A DNA stretch of 64,000 bases, from contig NC_134684.1 of the NCBI RefSeq assembly GCF_024713945.1, forward strand, positions 1,531,001-1,595,000, written 5' to 3'. Position 1 is the stretch's first letter. Each line of letters begins with the position of its first letter. The translations under genes and the position numbers were made by a program. This DNA comes from Dermatophagoides farinae (taxonomy: Eukaryota; Arthropoda; Arachnida; Sarcoptiformes; Pyroglyphidae). Shown here one piece after another: positions 10,529 to 21,558 of the stretch. The notes under the pieces are model-generated. The model had not been told where the DNA came from. It saw only the letters and a program-made list of their open reading frames with translations, and made no database searches.

Positions 10529-11972
10529 TTGTTTGTTTGTTTGATTGTTCAGAAATCAGAAAAGAATTTTAATAAAATGTGACCAAAACACACAACCACT
10601 TGGTATTTGAAATTGGGATTTGTGGCCTAAAAAAATATTCGAATGATTTTTTTTTTACAAAATTGTAGAGATATTTCACCAATGGAAATGAAATTTGAAA
10701 ACAAAAAATAATTACAGGCCAATTTCACAATTGAAAAAAAAGAATCAACCAGATGAATTCTTGTAACAAGAATATGGACGGAAATTTATGGACAATGTTG
10801 AGTGTAATAATGCGGAAATTTGAAACAACCGGTTCAGGCAATGAGAATGTGACAGTGAAAAAAAAGTTACAAAAATGAAATTAGGTGAATGAAAATTTTT
10901 GTTGATCACATGCATGGACAATGTACAATTTTGTAATTGTAATTCTATATAGAACAGATCACAAACATTCTAAACCAAATTCGAATTTAAATTTTTAAAT
11001 TCTTTCATATCACATAATTCACATTCTGTTTCAATTTAATTTATTCACAAGTTTCAGAATTCTCATAAATGGTGATAAACGTCGAACAAACCGAAAAAAT
11101 ATATAAATAAAAACTAAAGAATATTATTAATGTAGTACAAGTAAGTTTTGGAAAAGAGAATCATCCAATTCGTTTGTTGAATCAATATCTAAATACCGAC
11201 TTATATGTGGTGTATGTGTGTATACAAGAAAGAAAACCATATCGCCGGCCGTAATGAACAATTTGCCAAAATTATATCCAAGAAAGAAAGGAAATTTCAT
11301 GAAATTTCCAAATGAAAAAAAATACGACATATGTGCGTGTTGTTACCATGACAAAAAGAAAAAAAATACCAGTGGCAACGAAAAAAAAAAGAAAAAGATT
11401 ACTGCGATTATTATTCATGCTCTGTCTTGGTTGTTTTTTTTATACCGGTTTATTCCAATTCTATAGTTTCAGAATATTTTCTTATACATTTTTTTTTGTT
11501 GTTGTTTGCCGTGAAATTTCGGTCCATTTCTTACAGTGTGTGATCCATGTATAGTTATGTGTATTTGTATGTTCTTAAAAAAATTATTGTTATCTAACTT
11601 TGAAGAATTTCAAATTCATTCAAGCGGAAATTGTTTACCCATTCACGTCAACATTCTTGTGTGCATGTCTTTTATCTTGTAGCAATATTCATTAATGAAT
11701 GAATGAATGAGAGAAAAAATTATTTAAAAAACATTTTAATCGATCCAATCGAAAGAATATATTCAGCCAATTGATTGATATTATTCTGAAGTGAGAATTT
11801 TTTTTTTATTCCATACAACACGCTAAATTTGCCGTGCAAGAAATTAGAGGGCGCCGTGCACACTGGCCATGCCGTAAACATGCAATTCGTAAACAATTGA
11901 ATCGTAATCGTATGTGTTATAAAGCAAATGATGATGTGTTATGTTTTGTTATAGCTGATAATCAACAACAAG
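10529..11972. other. Divergent intergenic region KIF17 / ELP3
   Basis: About 1.4 kb between two head-to-head genes. It is mostly AT-rich and of low complexity. The ELP3-proximal end is richer in GC and contains a GAGGGCGCC motif at 11848-11856. No open frame here looks coding. Confidence 0.6.
11844..11861. promoter_or_regulatory. Candidate CTCF-like motif upstream of ELP3
   Basis: TTAGAGGGCGCCGTGCAC stands out in AT-rich DNA about 120 bp before the ELP3 start codon. It resembles the CTCF core or a GC-rich proximal promoter element. This is a motif call by eye. Confidence 0.3.
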
Positions 11973-13785
11973 ATGGGCAAGAAAAATAAAAAAAATCGTA
12001 AGTTATTGAATTTGATGAAAATAATCCTAATGATTGTTTGTAATAATAATAATAGTGAGCAATGGACTCAGTAAATCCGAATTGATGGTAACCGTTGTTG
12101 CCGAAATTATTGCTGAACTAATCAAAGCTGATCGAGAAGGTTATTCTGTTGATTTAAATCGTCTGAAATGTATGTTTTCACAAAAATATGGTCTTGGTTC
12201 GCAGCCACGTTTAGTCGATATAATTGCTGCCGTTCCACATGAACATCGTCAAACGTTATTACCAAAATTACGTGCTAAACCTGTGCGTACAGCATCAGGA
12301 ATTGCAGTCGTTGCTGTTATGTGCAAACCTCATCGATGTCCACATATAAACATGACTGGAAACATTTGTGTTTATTGTCCAGGTGGTCCAGATTCTGATT
12401 TTGAATATTCAACCCAAAGTTACACCGGTTATGAACCGACATCAATGCGAGCGATTCGTGCTCGTTACGATCCATATCAACAGACTCGTAGTCGAGTTGA
12501 TCAACTTCGACAACTAGGACATTCTGTGGATAAAGTGGAATTCATTGTAATGGGAGGTACATTCATGTCGTTGCCAGCTGATTATCGTGACTATTTCATA
12601 CGAAATCTTCACGATGCTTTATCAGGACATCAGAGTAAATCAGTAGATGAAGCAGTACGATATTCTGAAGAATCAAAAACCAAATGCATTGGAATCACAA
12701 TTGAAACTCGACCGGATTATTGTTTAAAACGACATCTCTCTGACATGCTGTCTTATGGTTGTACTCGATTGGAAATTGGTGTACAATCAGTGTATGAAGA
12801 TGTAGCTCGTGATACTAATCGTGGTCATACAGTCAAAGCCGTACAAGAATCTTTCTGTTTAGCCAAAGATTGTGGCTACAAAGTGGTCGCTCATATGATG
12901 CCGAATTTACCCAATGTGCCTTTGGATCGTGATTTAGCTCAATTCGAAGAATTTTTTGAGAATCCCGATTTCCGTGCTGATGGCTTGAAAATCTATCCAA
13001 CATTGGTCATTCGTGGAACCGGCCTCTACGAACTATGGAAAACCGGTCGATATCGTTCATATCCACCATCAGTTCTAGTCGATCTGTTGGCACAGATTTT
13101 GGCCATGGTACCACCATGGACACGAGTTTATCGTGTTCAACGAGACATTCCTATGCCATTGGTCACATCTGGTGTTGAACATGGCAACATTAGAGAATTA
13201 GCGTTAGCTCGAATGCGTGAACTAGGTACGAAATGTAAAGATGTTCGAACTAGAGAAGTTGGAATCCAGGAAATTCATCACAAAGTCCGTCCTGAGCAAA
13301 TAGAACTTATAAGACGTGATTACTATGGTAATGGCGGATGGGAGACTTTTCTTTCTTACGAAGACGTCGAACAAGATATTTTAGTTGGTTTACTTCGTCT
13401 TCGTAAATGTTCAATGCAAACATTTCGACCAGAATTGAAAATAACGCAGCCAGAAAACAAAAATCGATTTGGATTGCCACGAGGATGTTCAATCGTTCGT
13501 GAATTACATGTATACGGAAGCGTTGTACCCGTTTCATCTAAAGATTTGAAAAAATTTCAACATCAAGGTTTCGGTATGTTATTGATGGAAGAAGCGGAAA
13601 AAATTGCTCAATTTGAACATAATTCATGCAAGATAGCCGTTATTTCAGGTCAGTTTTGATGAATAAATTTTCATCGATAAATAATGAAATAATTTTACAC
13701 CTCCCTAACAGGTGTTGGAACTCGTCATTATTATCGAAAATTGGGCTATCATTTAGATGGCCCATATATGTCCAAGTGTTTGTAA
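11973..13785 (+). CDS. ELP3: Elongator complex catalytic subunit Elp3 (radical SAM tRNA modifying enzyme)
   Basis: Exons are 11973-11997, 12056-13648 and 13712-13785, in frame throughout, giving 563 aa. Elp3 installs the carboxymethyl group that leads to cm5/mcm5 on tRNA wobble uridine, and carries a radical SAM domain and a GNAT-like acetyltransferase domain. The iron-sulfur motif [14 protein letters not shown] (Cys-x9-Cys-x2-Cys) is intact. The surrounding sequence is nearly the family consensus ([47 protein letters not shown]). The C-terminal KAT region includes [25 protein letters not shown] and [19 protein letters not shown]. The start ATG comes from a 25-nt first exon (MGKKNKKN), chosen because it is the only ATG joined by a good donor and matching phase. 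An AATAAA overlaps the stop. Confidence 0.96.
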
Positions 13786-14045
13786 ATAAATACAGTTTAA
13801 TAAACAATTTATTTGATGTGGAGATTGATGGTAGGTGGTAACCAAGGCATCCAATACTCATCGTAATGATAAAAAACCTTATGATACCGTTTGGTTTCCT
13901 GGCAGCATCAATTAATCTCTTTTATAGACATAACGTGGTTGTATTATTAGTGTTTTGTTTGTTTCATCAATTGACAAGATTTTTTTTTTGTTGTTAAAGC
14001 GTAAACTACGATTTATTTTTTTTCGCAATTCTACACATAATCCAA

Positions 14046-15242
14046 ATGTTTGGCTGTTTAAAATTCAAATGTTTATCAGGGCAAAACATGATACATGGCC
14101 CTTTGAAATTTGTTGATTGTTATCAACGTTTTCATCATATTCATACAGCTTTCATTCTTTTGGTACTATGCGTGGTAATAACATTACGTGAATGGTCAAT
14201 AGATTCGATTGATTGTTCATTACAGCAACAACAACCAGAATCGTCCACTATTAATCCAGATATATTTTCTACTTATTACTATAATAATTATTGTAAATTA
14301 CATGGTCAATTTATTTCATTTGGTTGCAATAAATCATCATCATCATCATCGTTTACGGAACTTGGTTATACTTGGTTGAATCGTTCATCGAATGAAGAGG
14401 AGAATCATCAATCGATAGATAATTATGAATTACCATCATATCAATGGTTCAGTTTTCTATTGTTTATATTTGCCATTCTGTTGCAATTACCATATCAGAT
14501 TTGGAAATGTTTTGCTTATAATTCATTTATGTTGACCTTGAAAAGAACCACCACCACCACCATCGAGGAAGAAGATGGTGTAGAACAAAGTATGGATTCT
14601 CAAATTCAAATGGTAATGTCTCATTCAACAAATGGCTGTTGTACATTGTTGATAATTGTCGTATGGTTAGTAAAATTGATGAATATCGCTTTACTTTCTT
14701 CGTTGGTTTTAGTATTGCATTTGCTAACAAAAGGCACTTTTATTATGTTGCCCATCATCATTATTGACCATCAATGGATATCAACAGAATGTCATCATTA
14801 TGGTTTTTATCCATTTCCAAAATCTACATTATGTATGTATTGGTATTACGATCAAAAACATTCAAGTAAACAAATGATATTGATCGATTGTTTGATGCCA
14901 ATAAATTCATTATTGGAACATGTAATGTTATTCCTATGGATATGGCTAGCTATAATGGCTATCATATCCATATGGCATATAATTCATCAATTTATATTGG
15001 CCATTTTTCCTTGTTGGCGTCGATATGTATTGATTCAGCAAACAAATCATCAATGGAATGAACGAACATATCGTTTGGGTTCGAAATCCTATACCAATTA
15101 CATAGTGATAACATCGATTTGGATACAAAATACTGCTCAGTCAATCATTCCATCAAGCTTAAAGCCATCAGTGTTTCCATTATTACCAATCCAATCAAAT
15201 CGTAGATCGATGATTGTCGATGAATCTTCCACTAATGTATAA
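14046..15242 (+). CDS. Innexin gap-junction channel protein (divergent)
   Basis: Encodes 398 aa in a single exon, the usual innexin length. Innexins form gap junctions and hemichannels in protostomes. Four hydrophobic segments are visible, at about residues 33-49, 134-154, 197-225 and 291-318. The hallmark YQW precedes the second (SYQWFSFLLF, residues 131-140). The two first-loop cysteines appear in IDC (C57) and NYCKLHGQF (C83), with an extra C94. The second loop has the family's Cys pattern in TECHHYGFYPFPKSTLC. The first extracellular loop carries Gln and Ser runs, and a Thr run lies in the cytoplasmic loop. It is tandem with ELP3 (260 bp gap) and convergent with the Ly6-like gene. Which innexin subgroup it belongs to cannot be told by eye. 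Confidence 0.85.
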   Translation: MFGCLKFKCLSGQNMIHGPLKFVDCYQRFHHIHTAFILLVLCVVITLREWSIDSIDCSLQQQQPESSTINPDIFSTYYYNNYCKLHGQFISFGCNKSSSSSSFTELGYTWLNRSSNEEENHQSIDNYELPSYQWFSFLLFIFAILLQLPYQIWKCFAYNSFMLTLKRTTTTTIEEEDGVEQSMDSQIQMVMSHSTNGCCTLLIIVVWLVKLMNIALLSSLVLVLHLLTKGTFIMLPIIIIDHQWISTECHHYGFYPFPKSTLCMYWYYDQKHSSKQMILIDCLMPINSLLEHVMLFLWIWLAIMAIISIWHIIHQFILAIFPCWRRYVLIQQTNHQWNERTYRLGSKSYTNYIVITSIWIQNTAQSIIPSSLKPSVFPLLPIQSNRRSMIVDESSTNV

Positions 15243-15710
15243 CGAAAAAGTTTCAACAACAATGGTCAAAATGTGTAATTTTAAGATCATTATAATTTAT
15301 TGTAATTTGTAATAATAATTCTATATATATGTAACAATCAACAATCAGAAACAAAAAAAAAATCCTAAACAATAATTTGTGACCAATCAATAAAGCTGTA
15401 ATCATGTGTGTTTGTGTAAGATTTCCAAAGGGTGTAGAAAAATGTGTGTGAATAATAATAATAAATGAAGGTAAATGGAAAAGAAAAAAAAATATTGCGA
15501 AATTCTATGGTTGAAAATAACAAACAAATATGAATTTTAAAGGCTAAGAAAGGTGATTGTGAATAGATAAGTTGATAGATAGGCACACATTTGAATTTCC
15601 CTCCAAAAAAAGGAAAAACAAAAAAAAACATTCGAATCAAAATGCTAAGGCATATGAATGAGAAAAACAATTAATTGAGATTGAGTAGACTTGTGAATTT
15701 TTTTTGGTAA
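15243..15710. other. Convergent 3' flanks of innexin and Ly6-like gene
   Basis: About 470 bp of AT-rich 3' UTR sequence with no coding potential that I can support. Confidence 0.55.
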
Positions 15711-16190
15711 TCAATGAATGATGAATGAATTCTGTATGAATCTGACCATGGCCAATACGCAAGGCAATATAATCGAGATGATCGGTGAGAATCGATTGGT
15801 AAGAGCATCATTACATCCATCGCCATCACATTGGCATACCAATGTGCTTGTTGGCGGATTTTTGGTCCAATAACATTCTTGTGGTGCACGTATAAAACCA
15901 CAAGATCGAATAATACGAGTTTCCTGTTCAATTGTTTGTACTTGTTTTCGGCAGAATGTATAGTTAAGTTTATTATTTTCGTCAATACATTCACGATACA
16001 TTTTACTATAACACTCATGCAGATTATCAACATCCTTAGGTACATCTTCACAGAATTTATCTGTCATTGAATTACATTGCCAACATTGTATAGCATCGAC
16101 AGTGTTGTAAGGTAGATATGTTATAATTGTAGCCAAAACGATCATTACGATGGCCATAAGGAACCAATGATAATTTCGAATTGATGTCAT
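15711..16190 (-). CDS. Ly6/three-finger domain, GPI-anchor-type protein (quiver/boudin family)
   Basis: Encodes 159 aa in one exon, starting at the ATG at 16190. An N-terminal hydrophobic stretch (WFLMAIVMIVLATIITYL) is a signal peptide. The mature part begins IQCWQCNS, the classic arthropod Ly6 start, and ends the cysteine pattern with CQCDGDGCNDA (the CC....CN signature). Eleven cysteines lie in between. A C-terminal hydrophobic tail (IISIILPCVLAMV) fits GPI-anchor addition. Insect relatives act in septate junctions, sleep/channel regulation and receptor trafficking. The exact member cannot be identified. It lies upstream of and divergent from the NR2E3 gene. Confidence 0.82.
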   Translation of the reverse strand: MTSIRNYHWFLMAIVMIVLATIITYLPYNTVDAIQCWQCNSMTDKFCEDVPKDVDNLHECYSKMYRECIDENNKLNYTFCRKQVQTIEQETRIIRSCGFIRAPQECYWTKNPPTSTLVCQCDGDGCNDALTNRFSPIISIILPCVLAMVRFIQNSFIIH

Positions 16191-17378
16191 GTTTGACCCA
16201 ATATAGAATTCACGGAATATGAAACTAAAAGGGGCTAAATAGATGATGGGCTATGATGATATGGATCGATTCTTTTGTCTTTTCTTCAAGAGATGATATT
16301 GACACCTTGTTTGAAAGTCACCAAAAAATTAAAGCCAAAATAGTGTTAGAGGGACAAACTAATGCAAACACACACACACATATAGAACACCAAACAAAAT
16401 AGGACTTTGGTAATGATGTGAGCAGAGCCAAATTGATGCTAAAATGAGAACATTTTTTTCTTGTAGCACGAATCTTAATGAATGAAGTTTGGCTTCGAAT
16501 AAAAAAAAACAAGTGAAGAGCAACAGCAGCGGCAATGATCAATGTGTGGATTTAAGTGTCCGATGAAATTACATACACACACACACACAAACAGACACAC
16601 AGTGAAAAAAAGTCCGTATTTTCGTCGTCGTCGTCGTCGTAATATCTCTGTAGTCAAAGAAAAAAAAACATTGAAGCAACCATCGACAGATAATACAGTT
16701 AATAATCGTTGAAAAATATGAGAGCCATCCACATGAACGATATAGACGATTATTTTTGATGATTGTGAAACGTTGGCTTTTTCACATTTTATTTGCTTTT
16801 CGTCAATTCGTTTCAAATGTATTTACATTCATTTCATATTCAATGAAGAACGTTGATCAATGCCATTTTATAAAAATTCAATCTGCTATTTTATTATGTT
16901 TGTTGAGCCACATAAATTTTCGATCAAACTTTTCTTCGTAATAGCGGACCTGTATATATAATATAGTGAATATATATAGGAGATTATTAGCCAAAATGCA
17001 AATCTAATCATCATCTATAATCAGAGTATCAAAATTTTCATTATAGAAGTATTCGTATTCGTATCATGTCAGAATGAATGAATGAATGACTAAATGTGGA
17101 GGATTAATCATAAAATTAATCGATAAATCTAATTAATCTAATTGATGATATACGATTACCTTTTTTTTGATCCACGAATGAAATGATGAAACAATCGAAT
17201 TTTATAAGAAAGTTGATTTTTTAAAATTCATTGATGATTGATATCGGATAACCGAATAATAATATAATAATTAGATATAAAAACGTTAAATGATACGATA
17301 AGGGTAAATATCAGTTTCATTGATCGATTGAAATTGAAATCAATTAAATTCAATTGATGATTGATTTGTAATAAGCTA

Positions 17379-17414
17379 TATTTGAGGAGATAGCTGCTTC
17401 AATGTCCTCAAATA
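17379..17414. other. Inverted repeat / hairpin
   Basis: Arms TATTTGAGGA (17379-17388) and TCCTCAAATA (17405-17414) are perfect reverse complements around a 16-nt spacer. It is not next to a gene end, so it is not an obvious processing signal. Confidence 0.5.
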
Positions 17415-17903
17415 CAGAGTTTATGTGTGTTGTCTATTTAGCAATTACAAAACGGTCATATATTTTCAGAAAAAAAAAATTAGAACAACCACAGCATTGA
17501 TAGACGTCATCATCATCATCATCATCATCGTCGTCGTTATATTATAATGGACAAATGGACCACTACCACCACCAACAATAACCGAGATGGTAAAGACGCC
17601 CAACAATCAACGGCTTGACTTGACGACCATTATATTATTATTATTATTATTTGACTGAGAATTGTACAGATTTAGATCAGGTGTATTAATAATATGTGTT
17701 TGGGTGTGTGTACGGAACAAATCGTTTTTTTCTTTTTTGGGGATCTAAATGGATTCATTTTAATCAACGACCTGCGCGTGTCAAACAAAATTGGCTTCAT
17801 GATCATCTCTGCAATAAGAACGAATATTTTGAACAAATGAATTTGAAGTTTACACATTTGTATACTGATAATGACGATGATCAATGTCGATATCAACAAC
17901 AAT

Positions 17904-17932
17904 AACAACAACAACAACAACAACAACAACAA
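17904..17932. repeat. (CAA)n microsatellite
   Basis: A pure trinucleotide run in intergenic DNA. Confidence 0.85.
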
Positions 17933-18054
17933 ATAAATTGATGATGAATTGTTGATTAGCTGTTGAAAAGGCAAAAAATTAATCTTCACATCATTGCCAA
18001 TAATGTGTGGCCTTTTTTTTCATTTATTCGAATTCAACATGAATAGACGACAAA

Positions 18055-18066
18055 CGCCATCTAATG
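18055..18066. promoter_or_regulatory. Candidate CTCF-like motif
   Basis: CGCCATCTA at 18055-18063 (reverse complement TAGATGGCG) lies in the gap between the Ly6-like gene and NR2E3. It matches the motif seen at 2281 on the same strand. Confidence 0.25.
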
Positions 18067-19424
18067 ATAAATAATGAAATTAAAATTGAAAAAAAAAATT
18101 TTCCAATTATCATTCAGTCATCGCTTGGTCTTTGTAAAATTGTAATTAGATTTGATGACTGTTGTAGTTGTCGTTGTTGTTATTATTATTATTGGATCAT
18201 AGAGGCATCTGTCATTTATTCATCCATTCATTCATTATCGTTGTTGTTGTTCATTCATGGTTAGTTATGTTCATCATCACCATCATCCAAAAAAAAAAAA
18301 AATTCTGTTGTTAGATTCTCTTAACAAACACACACACAGTCGGAATCAGAATAAGTTCCATTTCAACTATTAACTCAATTGTCTATCTCTTTCGCTATTT
18401 TTAATGACTTGTCATCACACACACACACTGGTATATTGTAATTATGGCTCCATATACTTTATATATTCGTTGTGGACAAGAAAAAAGAAAATTCCATACA
18501 AGCACGATTCGGTCATTCACAACAAATTGAGAATTGATCGTTATAGTCAAAAAAAAAAAAATAAAATAAAATAAAATATATGCATTATATACCAAGGGGA
18601 GAGTAATATACATTCCAAACAACAACATTATTTTATTTTATTTTATTGTTTTGTTTTGCTTTGTATCAACAAACAACAACATGACCGACGACATTGCCAT
18701 TATTATAGCCGAAATTGACGGATCAATAATAATAATAATAAGATTGTTTAAGCGTGTCACACACACACATACACACACACACAATCACATCGATAATGAC
18801 ATCAACATCATTGGGTATGGGGCGTGATTGTTTGCTTTTGTTGTTGTTGTTGTTGTAGTTGTTCAATAATAAGGGCCACACACACACATACACACACAAA
18901 TACACACAAAAGCACGTCACATTTGTCAATCAAAGTTTGGTTCTGACACCCTATTTTTGATACCTATTCATAATAGTCGATAATGTACGCGCGTGTCTCC
19001 ATTTACTTAATTGTTTACAAATCATCATCATCATCATCAGAATCAGAATTAGAATTATTATTATTTCAAATCATACAGAGGCATAAGATTAAATTGATGT
19101 TCATTATTATGAATTTACGTGCAACGAATGAATTCTGTCGAAATGAATGAATGAATGAATGAATGAATAAAAATCGATAATAAAAAAAAACAACATTCGA
19201 TCTACGGCTGCTTTTACTGATGTGAATTTTTTTTTTTTTAGTTTGAAATAAAAATGTTGTGGCCCTTAAAAACAATTATTACCATTGATAATGGCCATTG
19301 TATAGAGAGAGAGAGAGAGAGAGTTCTAACTGATTAATTCAATCAACAAAGGAAAAAACAACTTTTCGTTACAAGATAATTGAATCGACGAAATTTTCGG
19401 ATATACGGACATACTCTAAAGGTG

Positions 19425-19428
<4 letters not shown>

Positions 19429-19456
<28 letters not shown>
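19429..19456. repeat. (TG)14 microsatellite
   Basis: The longest of four CA/TG tracts between 19.4 and 19.9 kb; others lie at about 19722-19748, 19815-19840 and 19889-19910. A GA tract lies at about 19305-19324. Confidence 0.9.
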
Positions 19457-19461
<5 letters not shown>

Positions 19462-19813
19462 GTATATGATAAATCGAATTGAATCGCAACTGATTTGATC
19501 TGATCCAATAGATAGATAGATACAAAAGTTGGTTTTTTTTTGTTTGATGGCTTTTTTTTCACTATCTATCTAATAGAAAAAAAAGTTGAAGTTCATTTAC
19601 ATGACAATCAGGCAGTCATTTTTTTTTTTTTTTTGCTTGCTGGAACAATTTTGGTTTTTCGTTTTCGAGAAGCTCAATGGTCGTCATATATAAAATGGAT
19701 GGATAATGGATAATGGTTTGACACACACACACACACACAAACACACATACATTGCTTGTCTTTAAAAGAAAAAAAGAATGGTTGACTGGTCTCAGGTGCT
19801 TGACATTTGTATA

Positions 19814-19846
<33 letters not shown>

Positions 19847-20357
19847 GTAAATCCCAAGGATTAGTTCAGGAATATGGAGCCTTATGTGTATGTGTGTGTG
19901 TGTGTGTGTTCACAGGAAATGAAATCACTTTTTTCTTTTTTTTTTTGTTTCGCAAACGATATCAAAGAATTGAATTCAAAGTAAATTGTCGAGTAGCATC
20001 ACAATCATTTTATACTATGGTTGTTGTTGTTGTTGTTGTTGTTGCTAGTGCAACAATTTTTGCCATTTTATACGATTTGTGTGCATTTGATGCCAGAATC
20101 TAAAAAAAATGGCCAAAAAAATACGAAACGAAAACGAATGACAAATAATCATGTTAAGGCCAAAATGTATGGTCTTTTTTATATTCTATTTATCCATTCA
20201 TTCATTAATCTAATAGGATAGCATGACCATCACGATTGAATTCAATTTCGTATTTTTGATGGTCCACATTGTCATTGTTGTATGTACGAGGTTTTTGGGG
20301 ATTCATCATTTTCCAATCACAATTGTTGTTGTTTTTGTTATGTGTGTGTGTGGTGAT

Positions 20358-20384
20358 GGTGGTGGTGGTGGTGGTGGTGGTGGT
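20358..20384. repeat. (GGT)n microsatellite
   Basis: A GGT run upstream of NR2E3. A second, longer one lies at 62614-62646. Confidence 0.85.
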
Positions 20385-21558
20385 GAAAGGAATTGTTATT
20401 CAAATTTGACCATTTGTCATTTGTATACAGATTTCATGGGCAAAACATATATACAACCATTAAAATGACATCAATTAACAGGATTGTATATATAATAACA
20501 TGTACATGGTGTTTTTCAACTATACAAAATGACAGGTGTCATGGATGATACTATATGAATGGTATATTGTCACATCTGTGCTGATAACACCATATAAAAT
20601 CTGATCCAAATATTGATGATGATACCGTGTAATAAATACGACCACACACACACACACACATGTTATATCCATTGGTTAAATCGAATTTGGATGATGATGA
20701 CTTTTAAAATTTCAAATTTAATTGCTGACATCGATGGAATAATAATAATATGGCTATAATCCAAAAAATGTTGTGAATGTACAAAGAATCAGAAAATTTT
20801 CCATTATCCATCGAATAGGGTTAAAAATTTCTTACATTTGATATGGCCTTTGTTTGCTGGACATGCTGTATGGATGCGCAAGTACAATATAAATGGTAAA
20901 TAGGTAGGAGGAGGCAAAATAAAATAGTGATGTTGAATTACACACATAAACAGTGTTTTTGATGCTTCCTTCTTGGTTTGGTTTTGGGTATATTTTTTTT
21001 TTTTTTTTTTGACAACATGAAATGTGAACAATGAGTATACATACGCACAAACACTTGAATATGGCGCGCATATTGGAACAAAATGATTGCTGCTGCTTTG
21101 ACGACGACGACGACAACGGTAGACAAGCCTGGTGGGTTGGCACAAAGATTCTTTGGCCACCATTCAATGATCACAAACAATGATTGGTCAGAAAAAAAAA
21201 GATTGTAAAAGCATAGAAAAAAAGCAATTGTCAATGGTAAGAGCAATCAACCACGCGAATCTTGATTCTTTATTATGGATGGTTGGTCCCATACACATAT
21301 ATATATAATGTATATCTGGATAAACACTGTTAATGGTGGGAGGTTCTTTGTCATTCGACAAAGACCAAAAAAAAAAAAAAAACAACGACAACAACGACAT
21401 ATACTGATTTTTTTTCGATTCTCTGAAGTTTTATTTTTTTGTCGGGTACCAACCAAAAAAAAAAAATTCTGGTCCGAATCATTCGAATAGCAAACAAGCA
21501 TCCTTGTTGTTGTTGTTGTTATTGTTGTTTGACATTATTGTGACCGTTATCAATAATT

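Larger units (their letters stand above)
16191..21558. other. 5.4 kb intergenic region, microsatellite-rich
   Basis: No open frame here looks like a gene; all are built from repeats or poly-T. It contains ATC, CAA, AATG, GA, CA/TG, TTG and GGT tracts, a 10-bp-stem inverted repeat at 17379-17414, and a CTCF-like CGCCATCTA at 18055. Being upstream of a developmental nuclear receptor, it probably holds its promoter and enhancers, possibly with non-coding 5' exons. Confidence 0.5.
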
